From Shewanella sp. MR-4 (GTDB lineage: Bacteria; Pseudomonadota; Gammaproteobacteria; Enterobacterales; Shewanellaceae), in assembly GCF_000014685.1 (NCBI RefSeq), contig NC_008321.1, forward strand, positions 1,674,001 to 1,738,000: a DNA stretch of 64,000 nucleotides, read 5' to 3'. The notes beneath the pieces were generated by a model. It had not been told where the DNA came from, did no database searches, and saw only the letters and a list, made by a program, of their open reading frames with translations. The number at the start of each line of letters is the position of its first letter. The first letter of the stretch is position 1. The translations under genes and the position numbers were made by a program. This document shows, piece by piece, positions 9,119 to 17,501 of the stretch.

Positions 9119-9804
9119 TGCCGAGTCGCCAACGCTTGTTAATTGCCGTGCTGGCTGCAGGGGAGAGCCGGCGATTTCAGGGGATTAAACTGGCGCAGCC
9201 ATTATCAACGCCCTCGAGTGTAAATAGCGGACAAAGCATCTTACAACGCCATATCGACCGTTTGGCTCGTTTCACCTCCGCACCATTGGCAATGGAGTCA
9301 TCCAATCAAGTCAGCGCTTCGTTGCTGGTGGTGCTCGGTGCCCACGCCCACGAACTTCGTCCCCAACTTGAGGCTTTTGGGGCGAATCAATGCACGCTAC
9401 TGCATAATGCCGACTGGCAGACGGGTTTGTCATCGTCGCTGCGAGCCGCGGCTATCTATGCAAAAGCACAGCAGTTTGATGGCATGTTACTCACCTTAGC
9501 GGATCAGGTCGCGCTGACATTTGAAGACTATCAGCAGTTGATTGAGACTTGGCAAACGAGTCAGCAATCTGTGGCCGCGCTTTATCATCACGAAGCAGGG
9601 AAGCTGGATGAATTAGGCGCTCCTGCTATTTTTAATGCCTCAATACTCGATTTATTAACGGATTTGACCGGCGATCGCGGCGCCAAATCCATCTTAAAAC
9701 AACTGGCAAATGTGGGTGAGCTAGTGGCTGTTCCCTTACCCCATGCCGCGATTGATATTGATACTAAAGCCGATCTTGCGTCGTGGTTGGCACTTAAGGA
9801 GTGA
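9118..9804 (+). CDS. MocA-like molybdenum cofactor nucleotidyltransferase
   Basis: Protein of 228 residues related to MocA/MobA, which transfer CMP or GMP to molybdopterin cofactor. The N-terminal nucleotide-binding loop is LAAGESRRFQGIKL, a variant of LAAGxSxRxGxxK. Further on come GLSSSLRAAA and LLTLADQVAL (the D-x-P/V motif), and DRGAKSILKQ near the C-terminus. The ATG overlaps the xdhC stop by one base. Neighbours of the xanthine dehydrogenase type normally need cytidylated cofactor, which fits MocA activity, but CTP versus GTP use is not shown by the sequence. Confidence 0.85.
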   Translation: MPSRQRLLIAVLAAGESRRFQGIKLAQPLSTPSSVNSGQSILQRHIDRLARFTSAPLAMESSNQVSASLLVVLGAHAHELRPQLEAFGANQCTLLHNADWQTGLSSSLRAAAIYAKAQQFDGMLLTLADQVALTFEDYQQLIETWQTSQQSVAALYHHEAGKLDELGAPAIFNASILDLLTDLTGDRGAKSILKQLANVGELVAVPLPHAAIDIDTKADLASWLALKE

Positions 9805-9807
9805 GTT

Positions 9808-10305
9808 ATGGCAATACCATCCTCGGAGGCGGCAAAGGACCAGAGTCTTGCGATGCCTTCCCAAAACCTGACCATTAATGGCAGATCTTTTACCTTAAAT
9901 GCGGATCCCAATATGCCTATCCTCTGGGCGTTACGGGATATTTTAGGCTTAACGGGCACTAAATATGGCTGCGGCGCCGGACTCTGCGGCGCCTGTACCG
10001 TGCATTTAGATGGTCAGCCTGTGCGCGCCTGTTTAACCAGCGTATCCCAGGCGCAGGGCAAACAACTGACCACGATTGAAGGGCTGGATAATCAAAAGCT
10101 TAAAAATGCTTGGGCCGAACAGAATGTTCCTCAGTGTGGTTATTGTCAGGCGGGGCAATTAATGTCCGCAGCAGCTTTAGTCACTCAGCATCCAAAACCG
10201 TCGGCGGAGCAAATTGATGCTGCCATGTCGGGTAATTTGTGTCGCTGCGGTACCTATCCTCGGATAAAAGCGGCGCTGCAAAGCTATGCCAAACAGGAGG
10301 GCTAA
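9808..10305 (+). CDS. iorA: Isoquinoline 1-oxidoreductase-type small subunit, 2 x [2Fe-2S]
   Basis: Electron-transfer subunit of 165 residues of the molybdenum hydroxylase family. The plant-type ferredoxin cluster is bound by GCGAGLCGACTVH plus a later Cys (VRACLT). The second cluster is in the alpha-helical domain, by QCGYCQAGQ and LCRCGTYPR. A second in-frame ATG at 9853 would remove 15 poorly conserved residues. It has no export signal of its own, so it is probably carried out of the cytoplasm by the Tat-targeted partner encoded one base downstream. Substrate unknown. Confidence 0.9.
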   Translation: MAIPSSEAAKDQSLAMPSQNLTINGRSFTLNADPNMPILWALRDILGLTGTKYGCGAGLCGACTVHLDGQPVRACLTSVSQAQGKQLTTIEGLDNQKLKNAWAEQNVPQCGYCQAGQLMSAAALVTQHPKPSAEQIDAAMSGNLCRCGTYPRIKAALQSYAKQEG

Positions 10306-10306
10306 G

Positions 10307-12553
10307 ATGAGTACATTCACCGCAGTTGAAAATATCAGTCGCCGCGATGTGTTAAAACTCTTCGGCGCCGTTGGGGGCGGTCTCGCCCTTGGCGCCAGTG
10401 GCCTCAGTTGGAGCCCAATGGCATTGGCACAGGACCAACAGGCGCGGCTCAATCTGTTTATCGCCATCGGTGAGGATGACAAGGTCTATTTGACCTGCCA
10501 TCGCTCCGAAATGGGTCAGGGGATCCGCACGGGGATTTTACAAATCTTGGCCGAAGAACTGGAGGCCGATTGGGATAAAATTGTGCCTATTCAAGGACTC
10601 GCCGATAAACGCTACGCCAGCCAAAATACCGATGGTAGCCGCAGTATCCGCGAAAACTATGATCGCATGCGAGAGATGGGCGCGATGGCTCGAACCATGC
10701 TTGAACAAGCCGCTGCAGCCCGCTGGAAAGTCCCCGTGAGTGAAGTGCAGGCTAAAGATCATCAAGTGCTGCATGCTAAATCTGGCCGTGCTGCGCGCTT
10801 TGGTGAATTAGCCCTTGATGCGGCGGGATTACCACTGCCCGCGGCCGATTCACTGCGATTAAAGGCGGTTAAGGATTTTAAGCAAATTGGTGCTTCGCGT
10901 CAGATAGTCGATATGCAGGCCATGCTCACGGGTAAGGCTGTCTATGGCTATGATATTCAAGTGGATAACATGCTTTATGCCAGCATTATGCGCCCACCCG
11001 TATTGGGGAGCGATGTCGCAAGTCTTGACGATAGTGCGGCGCGCAAAGTAGCGGGTGTGGTCGATGTGTTCCGTATGCCTACGCCCAAGGGCGCTCCTGC
11101 TTTTCAAGCCTTAGGCGGCGTAGCTGTGGTGGCGACAAATACTTGGAGTGCGCTGCAGGGACGTAAAGCCTTGCAAGTGAGCTGGACTGAGTCAACCAAC
11201 AGCAGTCACGATTCTAAAACCTACCTTAAAGAGCTGGTGGACAAGGTACAAGCCCCTGGCAAGGTGGTACGTCAAGTTGGTGATGAGGTCAAAGCGTGGC
11301 CAAAGGATGATACCCTTAAGGCGATTTATACCGTGCCTTACCTTATCCATTCCTCCATCGAGCCGCCGGTGGCCACCGCCAATGTGACCGAGAAGGGCTG
11401 CGAAATTTGGGCATCGACACAAACACCGCAGAGTACCCAGCAAAATGTGGCCGCGGCCTTAGGTATCGCTGAGGATGCGGTGAAAGTGAATGTGACGTTA
11501 CTGGGCGGCGGCTTTGGGCGCAAGTCCAAACCAGATTTCAGTGTCGAGGCAGCGCTACTCTCCAAGCAATTTAAACGGCCAGTGAAGGTGAGTTGGAGCC
11601 GTGAGGATGAAATCCAAAACGGTTATTACCACGCCATCAGTGCCCAGTGTTATCAGGCCTTGTTCGATGCTAATAACAAACCAACGGCGCTGCTCGCGCG
11701 TACGGGCTTCCCGTCGATCAGCTCCACCTTTGCCGAGGGCGTTGAGTATCCATCCGGTGGAGAGCTGGATTTAGGCTTTGTCGATGTGCCCTTTGCCCTC
11801 GCAAATTTACGCTACGAGGCCGTTAAGGCCACAGCCCATAGCCGTATCGGTTGGATGCGCTCGGTATGTAACATTCAACATGGGTTTGGCGTGGGCAGTT
11901 TTGTCGATGAAATGGCCCATAAAGCCAAGTTATCTTGCCCCGATATGTGGCGCAGTCTACTGGGCCAAGCAAGGCGAGAGACCTTTGAAAACCAAGGCTT
12001 TAAATATGGCAACTATGGCGAAGACTTAAACCGTCATCCAGTCGATGTCGGCCGTTACCTCAAGGTGATTGAGGCGGTTGAACAAGCCCAAGCCAAGGCG
12101 CCTAAAGTTGGTAAGAATCAAGGTTGGGGCTTTGCGGTGCACCGCAGCTTTGTGAGTGTGGTGGCGGTGGCGATGCGGGTAGAAGTCGGCGAGGACAAAC
12201 AGCTTAAGGTGCTAAATGCCATTGCTGCGATTGATGCCGGCACTGTGGTTAACCCCGACAGGGTGAAAGCGCAGACTGAAGGCGCGATAGTATTTGGTTT
12301 AAGCTTGGCGCTAATGGGGGAGATCAGTTATCAAGAGGGTAAGGTGATGCAGTCTAACTTCCATGATTATCCCTTGCTACGTTTACCCCAAGTGCCAGAG
12401 ATGGAGATCATCATTATCGACTCGGATGCACCGCCTGCGGGTGTGGGTGAGCCCGGCGTGCCGCCGGTGGCACCAAGCCTGACCAATGCGATATTTGCCG
12501 CAACAGGCCTTAGGATCCGCGACCTACCAGTTAATAAACAGTTAAAGGTGTGA
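10307..12553 (+). CDS. iorB: Isoquinoline 1-oxidoreductase-type large molybdenum subunit, Tat-exported
   Basis: Catalytic subunit of 748 residues, binding molybdopterin and oxidising N-heterocycles or aldehydes in the known family. The ATG at 10307 has a strong AGGAGGG site. The N-terminus carries a twin-arginine signal (SRRDVLKLFG, then a hydrophobic stretch to SPMALAQ), so the enzyme should act in the periplasm. GGGFGRKSKPDF is a cofactor-binding motif, and GVGEPGVPPVAPS near the C-terminus contains the expected catalytic glutamate. It is last in the xdhC-mocA-iorAB operon and is followed by a terminator. The real substrate and electron acceptor are not known. Confidence 0.92.
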   Translation: MSTFTAVENISRRDVLKLFGAVGGGLALGASGLSWSPMALAQDQQARLNLFIAIGEDDKVYLTCHRSEMGQGIRTGILQILAEELEADWDKIVPIQGLADKRYASQNTDGSRSIRENYDRMREMGAMARTMLEQAAAARWKVPVSEVQAKDHQVLHAKSGRAARFGELALDAAGLPLPAADSLRLKAVKDFKQIGASRQIVDMQAMLTGKAVYGYDIQVDNMLYASIMRPPVLGSDVASLDDSAARKVAGVVDVFRMPTPKGAPAFQALGGVAVVATNTWSALQGRKALQVSWTESTNSSHDSKTYLKELVDKVQAPGKVVRQVGDEVKAWPKDDTLKAIYTVPYLIHSSIEPPVATANVTEKGCEIWASTQTPQSTQQNVAAALGIAEDAVKVNVTLLGGGFGRKSKPDFSVEAALLSKQFKRPVKVSWSREDEIQNGYYHAISAQCYQALFDANNKPTALLARTGFPSISSTFAEGVEYPSGGELDLGFVDVPFALANLRYEAVKATAHSRIGWMRSVCNIQHGFGVGSFVDEMAHKAKLSCPDMWRSLLGQARRETFENQGFKYGNYGEDLNRHPVDVGRYLKVIEAVEQAQAKAPKVGKNQGWGFAVHRSFVSVVAVAMRVEVGEDKQLKVLNAIAAIDAGTVVNPDRVKAQTEGAIVFGLSLALMGEISYQEGKVMQSNFHDYPLLRLPQVPEMEIIIIDSDAPPAGVGEPGVPPVAPSLTNAIFAATGLRIRDLPVNKQLKV

Positions 12554-12578
12554 TGCTGTAAACGACACCTGAGTGAGC

Positions 12579-12605
12579 AAAAAAGCGCCTAATAAGCGCT
12601 TTTTT
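12579..12605 (+). terminator. Rho-independent terminator of the xdhC-iorB operon
   Basis: AAAAAAGCGC, loop CTAATAA, GCGCTTTTTT, starting 25 bases after the iorB stop. A-run and T-run make it potentially bidirectional. Confidence 0.85.
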
Positions 12606-12923
12606 CGTTTTTTTACCACAAATAAATTGCTTGTTAGCAAATTTACGGGCATTAATGCCGAAAATTAGCAATAGATCAGGTTTTTGTTACCAGGATAGAG
12701 GTAATTTAACCAATATGTTTACTCAAGTGACCTAAGGTATGCGGACTCGCGTACACATTCATTTGAATCGGTTCCTAGTCGGCCTGTGAGTCAGTTTTCG
12801 ATTGCAGATCCCTACTAAAAATTGATCGACACGGAAGTGAAGGGCGCTATAACACCATAATACAGCCGCACCTTAAGCGCATTTGAGTATTAACTTCCGT
12901 GAAAACAATACAAAGGGGTCATC
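12606..12923. other. Intergenic region before the DUF1097 gene
   Basis: About 320 bases without a coding frame. GGCATTAATGCC (near 12649-12660) is a small palindrome that could be an operator, but nothing supports a specific regulator. The ribosome-binding site AAAGGGG just precedes the DUF1097 ATG. Confidence 0.4.
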
Positions 12924-13415
12924 ATGGAAAATCGTTGGCAAGTCGCTATTTCGGCGGGGCTATTAGCTGCTGTCTGGTGTGGTATCGCAGATGCCTTTCA
13001 TCTCGTTACTTGGATTGGCTTTTTAGGTTGTAGCACCTTCTTTGCTCAGCCGAAGGCTGGTTTTCAAGGCGTGATGATGGCGTGGTGCACCAATCTCTCC
13101 GGTGTGTTTTGGGCTTGGCTCATTATCAGCGGTAGCAGTTTCTTCGTATCGCCTGTGGCGGGTTATCTGTTTACGGGTATCGCGACCTCGGCAATGTGCC
13201 TGCAGGCCAGTTATCAAAAATTAAGCTTTATTCCCGGTGCCTTTATTGGCTGTTGTATTACCTTTGCCATGGCAGGGGATGTCGCCAATATTGTGCCATC
13301 CTTAGTGTTGGGCGCCCTGTTAGGTTTTTGCATGAGTTTGTTGACGGCGCAGTTAGTCACCCTTCGCCAAAAATGGTCAGCATCAACAGGTTCTGAAATC
13401 GCCAGTGCCGATTAA
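12924..13415 (+). CDS. DUF1097 family inner-membrane protein
   Basis: Polytopic membrane protein of 163 residues with about five hydrophobic segments (near 8-30, 45-70, 72-92, 98-115 and 118-145). It resembles DUF1097, the family that includes E. coli YcdZ. Cysteines and tryptophans are frequent in the helices (AVWCGIADAFHL, AWCTNLSGVFWAW). Function is unknown; transport has been suggested for such proteins but nothing here shows a substrate. A good AAAGGGG site precedes the ATG. It sits alone between the iorB operon and a chemoreceptor. Confidence 0.8.
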   Translation: MENRWQVAISAGLLAAVWCGIADAFHLVTWIGFLGCSTFFAQPKAGFQGVMMAWCTNLSGVFWAWLIISGSSFFVSPVAGYLFTGIATSAMCLQASYQKLSFIPGAFIGCCITFAMAGDVANIVPSLVLGALLGFCMSLLTAQLVTLRQKWSASTGSEIASAD

Positions 13416-13530
13416 ATTCATCATTTCTTAATGTGCAGATGATGCCTGTGCGCTAAAAAAAGTGATGGAATATATGAGCTATAATGCTGATTTAGTACCC
13501 GATAGCCTTTAGGTCTTAGGAAATATCAAG

Positions 13531-14985
13531 ATGAAACAAATCCAGTTTCGCACCATTGATGCCATATTGATCAAATTCAGTCTCAACGGAAAGTTTTGGG
13601 TTGTCTGCTCTATGGTGGCGCTGATCACCGCCGCCGTTGCACTCGTCAATTACCAACATGCCCACCGCAACCTCGAAGCCGCCTCTTTGGCTCGGGTGCA
13701 GGCGACGGTCGATGCCTTTGCTCAAGTCGCGAATGCACAGCAGTTGACAGGGGATACGTTGTCACAGTTTGCCCGTGACAATGGTTTAAGTGTTGTCAGT
13801 CGCCAAACTGAGGCACAGCGCCAAAGAGATAATGTGACCGCCAGTGCCAGCGTAGGATCCAGCGGCGCACTCGAGCTGTCGCAAAATGTTGCTCAATGGG
13901 AAAGCGAGGGGCGCAGCGATGCCAACTTAATGTTTTGGCTCGCGTTAATCGGTTTATTGCCCTTATTCCAACTCAGCTACTGGATTTCAACCTCCCTCGG
14001 TGGTGGCCTGTGGGATATGTACATGGCCATCAAACGCTTAGCCGATGGTGACTTAAGTTTCAGATTAAACTTTTTCGGCACCGATGACTTCAGTTTAATC
14101 GCCCGCGAAATTGACCGCTGCGCCGATAACATGAGTGAAATGGTAAGTGCTATCCGCAGCAATGCCCAGACGCTCTCCCTCGCCGCCGACGAGTTTAATC
14201 AGCAGGCCAAAAGCAGTGGCGAGTTAATTGGTGCCCAGCATCAATTTTTAGACTCTGTGGCCGTTGCCATGGCGCAGATGACCTCGGCGATTGAAGAAGT
14301 ATCGGTCAATGCCAGTAATACCTCGCTCCAGACCAAAGATAACGCCAGCCAAATGAGTGCCAGCCAAGGGCGTATTAGCCACACGGTGGATAGTATTGGG
14401 CAACTCTCAACCAAGATTGGCGCGGCATTTTCATCGGTAGAACAGTTATCTAAGGATGCGGCGGGTATCGATGCCGTGGTGACGACCATCAACAGTATTT
14501 CTGAGCAGACCAATTTGCTGGCGCTGAATGCGGCCATCGAAGCAGCCCGTGCGGGTGAGCAAGGTCGCGGTTTTGCGGTGGTTGCCGATGAAGTGCGTAC
14601 CTTAGCGGGACGTACTCAACAAGCCACTGTCGAGATCCAAGCGATGATCGAAGGATTGCAATCGGGCACTCGTCAGTTATCCAATATCACTACCGAGATT
14701 GTGGATCGCGCCGATGAAGGTCGCAGCGCCATTATTGCCGTGGGCGACGATGTCGAGGGGATGGCGCAATCGGTTAATGCCGTATTCGATATGAGCAGCC
14801 AGATTGCTGCATCGGCGGAAGAGCAGAGCGTTGCCGCCCGTGATATCGCTGGCCAGCTCAATGAGATCCGCCATCAATCCGATACCATTAAACAAACGGC
14901 GCAGCGCAGTGTCACCCTAGCGCATGATTTGCAACATGCCTCGGTTGAACTCGAAGGGATCCTTAAACAGTACCGCACTAGCTAA
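13531..14985 (+). CDS. Methyl-accepting chemotaxis protein (short periplasmic domain)
   Basis: Chemoreceptor of 484 residues. TM1 is near residues 20-42, followed by a small periplasmic part of only about 85 residues, TM2 near 133-152 and a HAMP-like segment (IKRLADGDLSFRLNFF). The signalling domain has the tip motif EQTNLLALNAAIEAARAGEQ followed by GRGFAVVADEVRTLA. The short sensor region suggests it detects an internal or membrane-related signal, or works through a binding protein; that is inference. A strong bidirectional hairpin terminator follows it at 15084-15114. Confidence 0.94.
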   Translation: MKQIQFRTIDAILIKFSLNGKFWVVCSMVALITAAVALVNYQHAHRNLEAASLARVQATVDAFAQVANAQQLTGDTLSQFARDNGLSVVSRQTEAQRQRDNVTASASVGSSGALELSQNVAQWESEGRSDANLMFWLALIGLLPLFQLSYWISTSLGGGLWDMYMAIKRLADGDLSFRLNFFGTDDFSLIAREIDRCADNMSEMVSAIRSNAQTLSLAADEFNQQAKSSGELIGAQHQFLDSVAVAMAQMTSAIEEVSVNASNTSLQTKDNASQMSASQGRISHTVDSIGQLSTKIGAAFSSVEQLSKDAAGIDAVVTTINSISEQTNLLALNAAIEAARAGEQGRGFAVVADEVRTLAGRTQQATVEIQAMIEGLQSGTRQLSNITTEIVDRADEGRSAIIAVGDDVEGMAQSVNAVFDMSSQIAASAEEQSVAARDIAGQLNEIRHQSDTIKQTAQRSVTLAHDLQHASVELEGILKQYRTS

Positions 14986-15083
14986 TCTTACCTTCAATGT
15001 GGGCATTGCCAGTTTTCAGTGTGGGTAGTTGAGCAATAACACCCGATACTGAGTCTCATACAAAGCATTAGCGTATCATCTGA

Positions 15084-15114
15084 AAATGGCGGAAATCGTA
15101 GATTTCCGCCATTT
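15084..15114 (+). terminator. Strong hairpin downstream of the chemoreceptor gene
   Basis: Perfect 14-bp stem AAATGGCGGAAATC / GATTTCCGCCATTT with a GTA loop, about 100 bases after the stop. Only a short mixed T-run (CATTTT) follows, so it is a terminator or RNA-protecting stem. It marks the left edge of the accessory island. Confidence 0.75.
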
Positions 15115-15160
15115 CATTTTCGAAATACCTCAAAGCAGATAACTGAGTTGCATAGCAGTA

Positions 15161-15290
15161 ATTGTCACTATTTCCCCAATATCACGCTCTCCTTTTATTA
15201 CTAAAATATCCCTATTTTAGAGGGGTACTGGTGCAACAATGCCAATCTTAACTAACCCTTTTGCTGCTCGTTTAGCTAAAAAGCTTTTGC
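15161..15290. repeat. Degenerate island repeat, copy A
   Basis: Most diverged of three related units. It keeps three blocks in the same order as copies B and C: ATTGTCACTATTTCCCC (15161-15177), GTGCAACAATGCCAATCTTA (15231-15250) and GCTAAAAAGCTTTTGC (15275-15290). Indels and a stop in the potential minus-strand frame argue against a gene. Confidence 0.7.
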
Positions 15291-15330
15291 GTCATAATAA
15301 GTCGGCCGAATCGGATATTGCGATATATAC

Positions 15331-15602
15331 ATTGCCACTGTTTCCCCTGTGACACGACGCCTCTGTATTAACATGAAGTATCCCTATAGACTCGACGACG
15401 GCATCTGCAACACATGGAAGTGTAAATGCCGCGTTCACATGGCCTATGATGTTTCCGACATCATAGTGGCATTTCCCATATCCCTATGGGTCAGATGTGA
15501 AAGAGCGGCTATGCCGCCAACGATCACTGTTGTAACAATGGCAATTTTAATGACCATTGAACTGTTCATCTGGCTAAAAGCTTTTGCCCCAAAACGAGAT
15601 AA
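15331..15602. repeat. Degenerate island repeat, copy B (with internal insertion)
   Basis: Begins ATTGCCACTGTTTCCCC (15331), continues with TATCCCTATAGACTCGACG (15379) and ends with GTAACAATGGCAATTTTAAT (15532) and GGCTAAAAGCTTTTGCCCC (near 15572-15590). About 105 extra bases (roughly 15406-15510) are absent from copy C. They contain nested self-complementary stretches such as TATGATGT / ACATCATA, so the insert could fold. Confidence 0.75.
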
Positions 15603-15627
15603 GTTCGTCGTCAGGTGTGTAGGATGA

Positions 15628-15772
15628 ATTGTCATTGTTTCCCCAGTGACACGCCGTGAATATGTCCCTATAGGCTCGACGGCGACATCCATGTCGCCAA
15701 CGGTCACTGTTGCAACAATGGCAATTTTGACGACCATGGCATTGTTCATTTGGCAAAAAAGCTAATTGCCCC
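15628..15772. repeat. Degenerate island repeat, copy C
   Basis: Begins ATTGTCATTGTTTCCCC (15628), continues with TGTCCCTATAGGCTCGACGG (15663) and CGCCAACGGTCACTGTTGCA (15695), and ends with the ATGGCAATTTTGA and GGCAAAAAAGC blocks. It is the most compact copy (about 145 bases) and aligns with B over nearly its full length apart from the insert in B. Confidence 0.75.
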
Positions 15773-15889
15773 TTTCCGCGCTTCGGTTCGTTAGGTCAAC
15801 CGAAAATTCCCGCACCTGCTGCCATACATATTCTTATCTATTTGCCTATGTTTGGCCTTACCAGAAATCGGCTAATAATGTATAGGTAT
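15773..15889. other. Flank between the repeats and the insertion sequence
   Basis: About 115 bases with no ORF; its last eight bases, ATAGGTAT (15882-15889), are the left copy of the IS target duplication. Confidence 0.7.
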
Positions 15890-17196
15890 GGCTCTTCTCT
15901 GAACATGGTGGAATAGGTATAGTTCTAGCCAAATTCCTCTTAAATTTCAGTGATGAGTGAAGCTGCTTTATATCAACAAATCTTGGGGCTAAAGGCACCT
16001 TGGGTCGTATCCAGTGTTCAACTCGATGAACCACGTCAGAGCATAATTGTTACCATCGCCTACGCTTCTCAAGCAGGCTTTAAATGCCCTATATGCCACA
16101 ATGCGAGTCGCCATTACGATTCCCGTTTCCGAAAATGGCGTCACTTGGATACCTGCCAGTATCAAACGCTCATTCAAGCTAACGTGCCACGAGTACACTG
16201 TACCTCACACGGTTATCAAACCCTCCAAGTCCCATGGGCCAGTGGCAGCAGTCGTTACACTGAATTGTTTGAGATGCGTGTATTAACCTTGCTTGCGATG
16301 AGTTCTCTTAATGCCGTCAGTCGGTTCTTTAAACTGAGCTGGGGAGCCATGGATAGGATTATGGCGCGCGCTGTTTATCGTGGACTGGCAAAACGCAAAC
16401 TGATTAATACCGATTATTTATTGGTCGATGAAACCGCTCTTAAAAAGGGGCATGAATATGTCACGCTGCTCTCTAATCATGAAGGACAAGTTTTAGCGGT
16501 TTCAGAGGGACGTTCAGCTGCAAGTTTTGATGCCTGCCTAAAACAGCTGCCTGCAGATGCATTACGTCAAACTCAGTCTATCTGTATGGATATGAGCCCT
16601 ACTTACATTAAAGCAGCAAAGAAAGCGCTGCCCAATGCAGAGAGGAAAATCGCATTTGATCACTTCCATGTAGCCAAGATGCTAACGGAGGCGGTTAACC
16701 GGATCCGCAAAGACGAGTTATTCAGGTTGGCGCCGTCAATGCGGCAAGAGGCACATCGCACACGTTTTTACTGGTTAAAGCGACGAGATAATCTCAGCGA
16801 ACCCGACCGAGAGAGGGTCAATAGACTCATCCCGGCAATGATGAATACGGCTCTTGCATGGTATTTTAAAGAGCAGGCTCGGAACATCTGGCATGGCAAT
16901 AGTGTTCGAGGAACAAAGCAGCGATGGAAAGATTGGATAGCTTTAGCTAAAGCCAGCGGTCTCAAACCCTTAATGGCAGTGGCAGATACAATCGAGAACA
17001 AACTCTGGGGCATACTTAATGCCATGCGCTTTGGTCTATCAAACGGTTTGGCAGAAGCAATCAATAGCCAAGTTAGACAGCTCAGAGTAAAGGCTATGGG
17101 GTATCGAAATTCAGAGCGATTTCAACGTGCCATCCTCTTTCACTTTGGAAAGCTGGATATGGGGTTCCACCAATAACAACGAAGAGCCATAGGTAT
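15882..17196 (+). mobile_element. ISL3-family insertion sequence (15890-17188) with 8-bp target duplications
   Basis: The element spans 15890-17188 (1299 bp). Its ends are imperfect inverted repeats: left GGCTCTTC...TGGTGGAA, right (read inward) GGCTCTTC...TGGTGGAA, with the same spacing between the conserved blocks. ATAGGTAT occurs directly before (15882-15889) and directly after (17189-17196). An 8-bp duplication and GGCTCTTC ends are standard for ISL3. Intact ends, intact transposase and identical flanks point to a recent, possibly still active insertion. Confidence 0.95.
15953..17176 (+). CDS. ISL3-family transposase
   Basis: DDE transposase of 407 residues filling almost the whole element. 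The N-terminal zinc-binding region has CPICHNASRHYDSR with a later cysteine (VPRVHC). The catalytic acids are probably D in LVDETALKKG (near residue 159), D in CMDMSPTYI (near 213) and E in GLAEAINSQVRQL (near 368), as in IS204/IS1001/IS1096/IS1165 transposases. The ATG at 15953 is preferred over the adjacent GTG at 15950. It ends 12 bases before the right terminal base of the element. No frameshift or premature stop is seen. Confidence 0.95.
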   Translation: MSEAALYQQILGLKAPWVVSSVQLDEPRQSIIVTIAYASQAGFKCPICHNASRHYDSRFRKWRHLDTCQYQTLIQANVPRVHCTSHGYQTLQVPWASGSSRYTELFEMRVLTLLAMSSLNAVSRFFKLSWGAMDRIMARAVYRGLAKRKLINTDYLLVDETALKKGHEYVTLLSNHEGQVLAVSEGRSAASFDACLKQLPADALRQTQSICMDMSPTYIKAAKKALPNAERKIAFDHFHVAKMLTEAVNRIRKDELFRLAPSMRQEAHRTRFYWLKRRDNLSEPDRERVNRLIPAMMNTALAWYFKEQARNIWHGNSVRGTKQRWKDWIALAKASGLKPLMAVADTIENKLWGILNAMRFGLSNGLAEAINSQVRQLRVKAMGYRNSERFQRAILFHFGKLDMGFHQ

Positions 17197-17329
17197 ACAG
17201 TCGTATTTAAATTTAGGTATTTTTGTATGATTTTCAGACAAAATCAGTGCACACTTATTCCATCCGAAATAAATAAAACTCTATAAAATCAGGTGAATAT
17301 AGTAACTGAATTTTAGTTAATAGGTTTGG

Positions 17330-17349
17330 AAAACGCGCATGCGCGTTTT
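17330..17349. repeat. Perfect 20-bp palindrome AAAACGCGCATGCGCGTTTT
   Basis: A self-complementary sequence whose 14-base half-motif AAACGCGCATGCGC recurs at 17435-17448 in the same orientation. Both lie between the IS and the first cassette. It may be the remnant of another recombination-site hairpin; no terminator function is likely because no gene precedes it. Confidence 0.6.
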
Positions 17350-17398
17350 TCCAGATGGAGTATTTAGCAAAATGCTGATAAGTTCATTACATACAAAT

Positions 17399-17466
17399 AG
17401 TTAACTGTGCGCGTTTTCACAGGTCCAATGAGCTAAACGCGCATGCGCACGAATAAAATGTTAGCT
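17399..17466 (+). other. Possible attC site preceding cassette 1
   Basis: Integron cassettes start just after the G of an R' box, and cassette 1's own R'' box (AGCTAAC at 18448) demands GTTAGCT there. GTTAGCT is present at 17460-17466. Upstream, AGTTAAC (17399-17405) could be the matching R''. The bases between fold as TGCGCGTTT / AAACGCGCA. Spacing of the inner arms is irregular for an attC, so the R' box is well supported but the full site is tentative. Confidence 0.5.
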
Positions 17467-17501
17467 TTCTCAGTAGTGAAACAAGGAATTATACAAATAT
17501 T

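Noticed and set aside
12830..12901. Inverted repeat CACGGAAGT / ACTTCCGTG upstream of the DUF1097 gene
   Set aside because: Arms of nine bases 54 bases apart are expected several times by chance in a window of this size; no regulator or structure supports it.
15444..15749. Minus-strand ORF of about 100 residues across repeat copies B and C
   Set aside because: It exists because both copies happen to be open; substitutions between copies are not biased to third codon positions, copy A is broken, and there is no ribosome-binding site.
15161..15772. CRISPR-like array
   Set aside because: Only three copies, 130-270 bases long and strongly diverged, with no short identical repeats, no unique spacers of fixed size and no cas genes.
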